From the NCBI RefSeq assembly GCF_009792895.1, contig NZ_WSSC01000001.1, positions 1 through 64,000 of the forward strand: a DNA stretch of 64,000 nt, given 5' to 3'. The notes under the pieces are model-generated. The model saw only the letters and a list, made by a program, of their open reading frames with translations, had not been told where the DNA came from and did no database searches. Positions within the stretch are counted from its first letter, which is position 1. Each line of letters opens with the position of its first letter. This stretch comes from Pigmentibacter ruber. Its GTDB lineage: Bacteria; Bdellovibrionota_B; Oligoflexia; Silvanigrellales; Silvanigrellaceae. Positions 60,507 through 64,000 of this stretch are shown in pieces. The position numbers were made by a program, and so were the translations under genes.

Positions 60507-61481
60507 TCAAGTATTTAATTTAAAAAGCTTGCCTTTTACACCATTTTGAAAATCTTTGGTTGGGACAACTTTTTTTCCTGGTAGTTGTAATTCTATTACC
60601 TCTAATAAATTTAAATCACCACAGCAAATAAATAAAGAGTTTTGCGAAAAAATTAAATCTCCTTTGTTTAAATTTAAATTGTTTTCTTTTACTTTAGTTG
60701 TAATTATTTTAATTTCAATAATATCACTATTTATTAAAAACTTTGCTTTAGTTCCTGGCCAACCAGCAAAAGCTCTAACTTTATTGTGTAATGTGATAGC
60801 AGGTAAGGAAAAGTCCAATAAACCTTCATCTGGTTTTATTTTATCTGCTTTTGAAGCTAATTCGTGATTTTGTTCTTTTCCTAGTATTTTCCCTGCAAAG
60901 TAACTTGGTAGTGTTTTTCCTAATAAATGAGCGCCTTTTATGAACAATAAATCAAGTAAATCGGGACTTTTAATTTCAGAATCTAAGATTATTTCTTCTT
61001 GTGCTATTATTGGTCCAGCATCCATTGCAGCCACAGATAGTAGAATTGTGACTCCTGTTAATTTATCACCATTTTCAATAGTTCTTTGAACAGGAGCGGC
61101 TCCTCGATATAAAGGTAACAAACTTGGATGAATATTTAATGTACCAAATTTAGGGATTTCTAAAAAATCCTTTGGCAAGTAGTTTCCATAAGCGGCAGTA
61201 ATGCATAAATCTGGTTCAAGTGATTTTAGATCTTCTATAAAATTTGCATCTTTGGCATTGATTGGTGTTAAAACAGGAATTCCTTTTTCTAATGCAGCTT
61301 GATGAACTGGTGAAGGTGTTTCGTTTCCATTTCTTGTTGATCTTGCAGGTGGCTGGCTAACTACTAAAATGATTTTTATAAATTGATCATATTGAAAGAG
61401 AATTTTAAGTGCTTCAGCTGCAATTTTTGGTGTTCCTAAAAAAACGACTTTTTTTCTATTATCTTTTTGTAAAAAACTCAT
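60507..61481 (-). CDS. fmt: Methionyl-tRNA formyltransferase
   Basis: A 324-residue protein that formylates initiator Met-tRNA. The N-terminal FLGTPKIAAEALKIL, the formyl-donor and catalytic region NIHPSLLPLYRGAAPVQ, and VTILLSVAAMDAGPII are typical, followed by the C-terminal tRNA-binding domain (AFAGWPGTKAKF). Length is normal. AAAGG precedes the ATG. def is not adjacent. Confidence 0.94.
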   Translation of the reverse strand: MSFLQKDNRKKVVFLGTPKIAAEALKILFQYDQFIKIILVVSQPPARSTRNGNETPSPVHQAALEKGIPVLTPINAKDANFIEDLKSLEPDLCITAAYGNYLPKDFLEIPKFGTLNIHPSLLPLYRGAAPVQRTIENGDKLTGVTILLSVAAMDAGPIIAQEEIILDSEIKSPDLLDLLFIKGAHLLGKTLPSYFAGKILGKEQNHELASKADKIKPDEGLLDFSLPAITLHNKVRAFAGWPGTKAKFLINSDIIEIKIITTKVKENNLNLNKGDLIFSQNSLFICCGDLNLLEVIELQLPGKKVVPTKDFQNGVKGKLFKLNT

Positions 61482-61578
61482 TTAATAACCTTTAAAAAAA
61501 ATAGGAAAAAATTTTCCTTCTTGAGAACAATGCAAATGCAGTAAGCAATAACATGCCCGTTTAAAAAAATAAAATTAT

Positions 61579-62079
61579 CTATAAAAGATTAAAATGTTTT
61601 AAAATGGTTTCTCTTGAAATTTGCATTTCATTTTCAACCATATCTTGCCAAAAGTCCCTTTTAAAATATTCTGTATGCGGTACATGAAAATCAGGAAATT
61701 TATAATAAATATGTGGCTTTAAAGAGCTAAAAGGTAAATTATTACTAGAATAGGCGCAGAATAATATATCAATATCTAAAGCTCTGGGCATCCACCTTCT
61801 CTCACGGGGATGGCCTATAATGTCCTCTATCTCTACAATAATTTGATAAAGTTCTATAGGACTTAGATTTGTCTCAACGAGAGCTACAAAGTTTATATAG
61901 TATTCATGATTATCAGTATTATAGATGGGATGAGTTAATGGAGCCGTTTTTCTCCAGCTACTCTGTTTTAAAATTGTCACATGGGTTTTTAACAATTTTA
62001 AAGATTTTGATAAGTTAGCCTCTCTGTCTCCCAGATTAGAGCCAAAGGCCAATATGTAGTGGTATTTTTTTTTCTGCAT
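61579..62079 (-). CDS. folK: 6-hydroxymethyl-7,8-dihydropterin pyrophosphokinase
   Basis: A 166-residue folate-pathway enzyme. FGSNLGDREANL, then WRKTAPL, the FVALVETNLSP segment and the closing RRWMPRALDIDILF motif (ATP- and metal-binding) are those of HPPK. It transfers pyrophosphate from ATP to 6-hydroxymethyl-dihydropterin. It starts 59 bases after rpmH and is separated from it by a terminator. Confidence 0.93.
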   Translation of the reverse strand: MQKKKYHYILAFGSNLGDREANLSKSLKLLKTHVTILKQSSWRKTAPLTHPIYNTDNHEYYINFVALVETNLSPIELYQIIVEIEDIIGHPRERRWMPRALDIDILFCAYSSNNLPFSSLKPHIYYKFPDFHVPHTEYFKRDFWQDMVENEMQISRETILKHFNLL

Positions 62080-62094
62080 TACTTTATGTTTAAC

Positions 62095-62120
62095 AAAAAA
62101 AGGCGCGTGAAGCGCCTTTT
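62095..62120 (-). terminator. Rho-independent terminator of rpmH
   Basis: Stem GGCGC / GCGCC extended by four A-T pairs (62098-62106 and 62112-62120, 5-nt loop), with U residues following on the minus strand. It lies 19 bases after the rpmH stop. Confidence 0.85.
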
Positions 62121-62138
62121 AGAAGTTAATTTATTAAA

Positions 62139-62291
62139 TTACTTTACGTAAACAGTTGCAGCGAGTCTTGTACGCCCTTTAGAACGACGACGTTTGATTA
62201 CGTTGCGGCCATTTTTTGTAGCCATGCGAGCACGGAAACCGTGTTTGCGTTTACGAACTTTATTACTTGGTTGAAATGTTCTTTTACTCAT
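62139..62291 (-). CDS. rpmH: 50S ribosomal protein L34
   Basis: A 50-residue very basic protein reading [20 protein letters not shown] at the start and [12 protein letters not shown] near the end, the full L34 pattern. It is a late-assembly large-subunit protein. The usual rnpA neighbour is absent: a terminator and folK follow instead, and dnaA is not on the other side. Confidence 0.96.
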   Translation of the reverse strand: MSKRTFQPSNKVRKRKHGFRARMATKNGRNVIKRRRSKGRTRLAATVYVK

Positions 62292-62504
62292 GTCACAAAT
62301 CCTCTCAAATCATAGGAACCATTTTGCTAGCATAAGCCTTATCATAGTGCAAGCATAAAGTAAAAAAAACAAAAACTAGAAAAGTTAAGAGCTTGTTCAA
62401 ATTGTGAACTAAGATTTTTCTGGCTTTGATTTTGTCTTTTTCTGTGGCATAGGTTTTTCATGGATTTGAGCCATTTTCTATTAATTAAGTGAGAAGATAA
62501 AACC

Positions 62505-63572
62505 ATGAATTTTAAACAAAGAGACTCTCGAAGTAGAGGAAATAAACCAGTAAAAACAGAGGGTAGAGGTAAAAATCCGCGCTATAAGTCTGAAGACTCA
62601 TTGCTTGAAGAAAAGAAATCTCGTTACTCAGCTGGGCGTGAAGAAAAGAAATCACAGTATTCTTCTGGCCGTGAAAGACAAAAGCCTCAATTTTCAAAAG
62701 ATAGAAAATCATTTGAGGGGGGAGAAAAAGCTCCTATAGTGCAAAAAAACGAACAAAATCAAAATTTTAAGTCTTTTAAGAAGCCTTTAAAAGAAATTTT
62801 TATTTGGGGCAGAAGGACGGTTGAAGCGTTTCTCAGCAATTTGCATCAGCAGGGTAAAGAAATAGAAAATTCTAAATATGCGTTACATATTATTGTTGAT
62901 AAAGCCAATAAAGCGCCATCTCAATTAAAACCGTCTGTAGAATCTGCTCAATTATTAGGTATTAAAATTGTACCACATCAGTCTACTGAAACATGGCCTT
63001 TAACAGATTCTGGTGAAGAATTAAATCATCAGCGTATTTGTTTAAAAATTCCAGAATATCCAATACAGTATATATCAGAAGCTATAGAAGTTATAAAATC
63101 AGCTAATTCAGAATCTCAACATGGCTGTGTAGGATTAGTCTTAGACCAAATTCAAGATCCAAGAAATTTTGGGGCAATTATTCGCAGTGCTGCTTTTTTT
63201 GGTGTAAAATTCATAGTTTATGGAACAGATAGACAAGCAGACATCTCATCACTTGTTTTAAAAACTTCTGCTGGAGGAGCCTTTTCTATCTCTTTAATTC
63301 CAGCAGTAAACATCAATCGAGCTCTCCAACAGATTAAGGAAGCTGGGGCGTGGATAGTAGGTACTGCTTTAGGTGAAAACTCTAGTAACCTAAAAGATTT
63401 ACCAATTGATAGAGCTTGGGTTGGGGTTTTAGGAAATGAAGAAAAAGGCTTGCGCAATGAAGTTCTTAAAAACTGTGATTATATCGTCCAAATTCCTGGA
63501 GGAAAAGGTACGGTTGATTCTCTAAATGTTAGCGTTGCGGCTGGAATTCTTATTCATTCTTTAAGTCATTAA
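62505..63572 (+). CDS. rlmB: RlmB/TrmH-type 23S rRNA 2'-O-methyltransferase
   Basis: A 355-residue SPOUT-family enzyme. The first 95 residues are a basic, Ser/Arg/Lys-rich extension. A small substrate-binding domain (IFIWGRRTVEAFL..) follows, then the trefoil-knot catalytic domain with QDPRNFGAIIRSA (motif 1 Asn/Arg), WVGVLGNEEKGL (motif 2) and IPGGKGTVDSLNVSVAAGIL (motif 3). It should methylate 23S rRNA G2251 if RlmB; other TrmH targets are possible. The basic extension is longer than in E. coli RlmB. Confidence 0.88.
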   Translation: MNFKQRDSRSRGNKPVKTEGRGKNPRYKSEDSLLEEKKSRYSAGREEKKSQYSSGRERQKPQFSKDRKSFEGGEKAPIVQKNEQNQNFKSFKKPLKEIFIWGRRTVEAFLSNLHQQGKEIENSKYALHIIVDKANKAPSQLKPSVESAQLLGIKIVPHQSTETWPLTDSGEELNHQRICLKIPEYPIQYISEAIEVIKSANSESQHGCVGLVLDQIQDPRNFGAIIRSAAFFGVKFIVYGTDRQADISSLVLKTSAGGAFSISLIPAVNINRALQQIKEAGAWIVGTALGENSSNLKDLPIDRAWVGVLGNEEKGLRNEVLKNCDYIVQIPGGKGTVDSLNVSVAAGILIHSLSH

Positions 63573-63581
63573 AGGGTTATT

Positions 63582-64000
63582 ATGCATTTTTTATCCCATT
63601 TGGAATCAAATCATTATCCATTGCATATACCAGATGCTTTTATAAAAGAATTTAAGCCAAGTGTGGAAAAGATATCATTTAATCCCTTTCAGAGTGAAGA
63701 GAATATAGCTGTAAAAATTAATTCTTGTAAAAGCTCAGTTCGGTATTCTTTAAATGAAGCTCTAACGCATTCATTTATGGTCAAAGCGTTTCACAGTAAT
63801 ATTATCGCAAGAGCGGCTGAAAACTCTCCCGCTGCAGACGCTCACTATATCGTAGCCCCATTGCGGAATAGTACTCCTATTTTTCAAGGGAAAAAATATT
63901 TATCTATTCGAACGGCCGATTGTTTAGCTGTTGTGTTTGTTTTTGAAAATGCGGAATATTTTATTGGAGCTATTACGCATGCGGGTTGGAGAGGATTCAC
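63582..64000 (+). CDS. pgeF: Peptidoglycan-editing factor/YfiH-like multicopper-type protein, partial
   Basis: The frame runs off the window, with 139 residues visible. TADCLAVVFVFE followed by ITHAGWRGF are the paired Cys/His metal motifs of the PgeF/YfiH (DUF152, purine nucleoside phosphorylase-like) family, and VKAFHSN fits the upstream histidine. AAGGG stands seven bases before the ATG. It starts 9 bases after the methyltransferase, so the two are one operon. Confidence 0.85.
   Translation, partial: MHFLSHLESNHYPLHIPDAFIKEFKPSVEKISFNPFQSEENIAVKINSCKSSVRYSLNEALTHSFMVKAFHSNIIARAAENSPAADAHYIVAPLRNSTPIFQGKKYLSIRTADCLAVVFVFENAEYFIGAITHAGWRGF

Noticed and set aside
1..64000. CRISPR array, integrase, transposase, or tRNA genes
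   Set aside because: I saw no regular direct repeats of 25-40 bases, no transposase or integrase motifs and no cloverleaf-like segments in the spacers that I read.

Overview
The window is very AT-rich chromosomal DNA from a Gram-negative, flagellated bacterium. It opens in the 3' end of an rRNA operon (5S rRNA plus terminator). Housekeeping genes are scattered through it: rplM-rpsI, pepA, mtgA, dnaK, scpA and scpB (about 42 kb apart), fmt, folK, rpmH, an rlmB-type methyltransferase and the start of a pgeF-type gene. The strong A+T bias, the many orphan periplasmic binding proteins and sensor kinases, the flagellin and the pigment-type NRPS would fit the Silvanigrellales/Oligoflexia (Bdellovibrionota). 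That placement is an inference from gene style, not a proof.

Layout. 1-1542: 5S rRNA and a secreted beta-rich protein. 1689-9695: a seven-gene minus-strand operon built around an indigoidine-synthetase-type NRPS (A-Ox-T-TE, with a glutamine-type specificity code), together with a pseudouridine-phosphate-glycosidase homologue, a HAD phosphatase, a PptA-like tautomerase, two YdcZ-type small transporters and a DUF4243 protein. This is the gene set expected for indigoidine and/or the C-nucleoside minimycin. 10040-12114: three exported proteins, including a subclass B2 (CphA-like) metallo-beta-lactamase with the complete B2 signature. 12296-15300: a B12-dependent ribonucleotide reductase, an acyl-CoA thioesterase and a cobalamin riboswitch in front of the thioesterase. 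15416-24926: LPS/cell-envelope and core genes.

25063-40080 is an accessory and signalling stretch. It holds a coiled-coil membrane protein with a VWA protein, a YtrA-type GntR/ABC cassette, two tandem pairs of orphan solute-binding proteins, an amidohydrolase relative with serine in place of the catalytic cysteine, a GNAT-like protein translationally coupled to a membrane histidine kinase, and a hybrid kinase with two receiver domains. 40158-40882 looks like a decayed haem-oxygenase-like diiron gene. 43302-48295 holds DedA, an M50-family protein that has lost its protease residues, a DHH phosphoesterase, a solitary DNA methyltransferase and a receiver-TPR protein. 48400-50325 holds a CheX-like protein and flagellin with a sigma-28-type promoter. 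51629-56673 holds a Stv-like/pentapeptide-repeat protein, a PPM (SpoIIE-type) phosphatase and an aminotransferase/ornithine-cyclodeaminase pair. The rest is an envelope/PspA-like cluster and housekeeping genes.

The observations I rate highest are the B2 carbapenemase homologue, the indigoidine/minimycin-type operon, the cobalamin riboswitch in front of a thioesterase beside nrdJ, the inactive M50 homologue, and the orphan binding-protein/kinase arrays. No CRISPR array, complete prophage, IS element or tRNA gene was seen.
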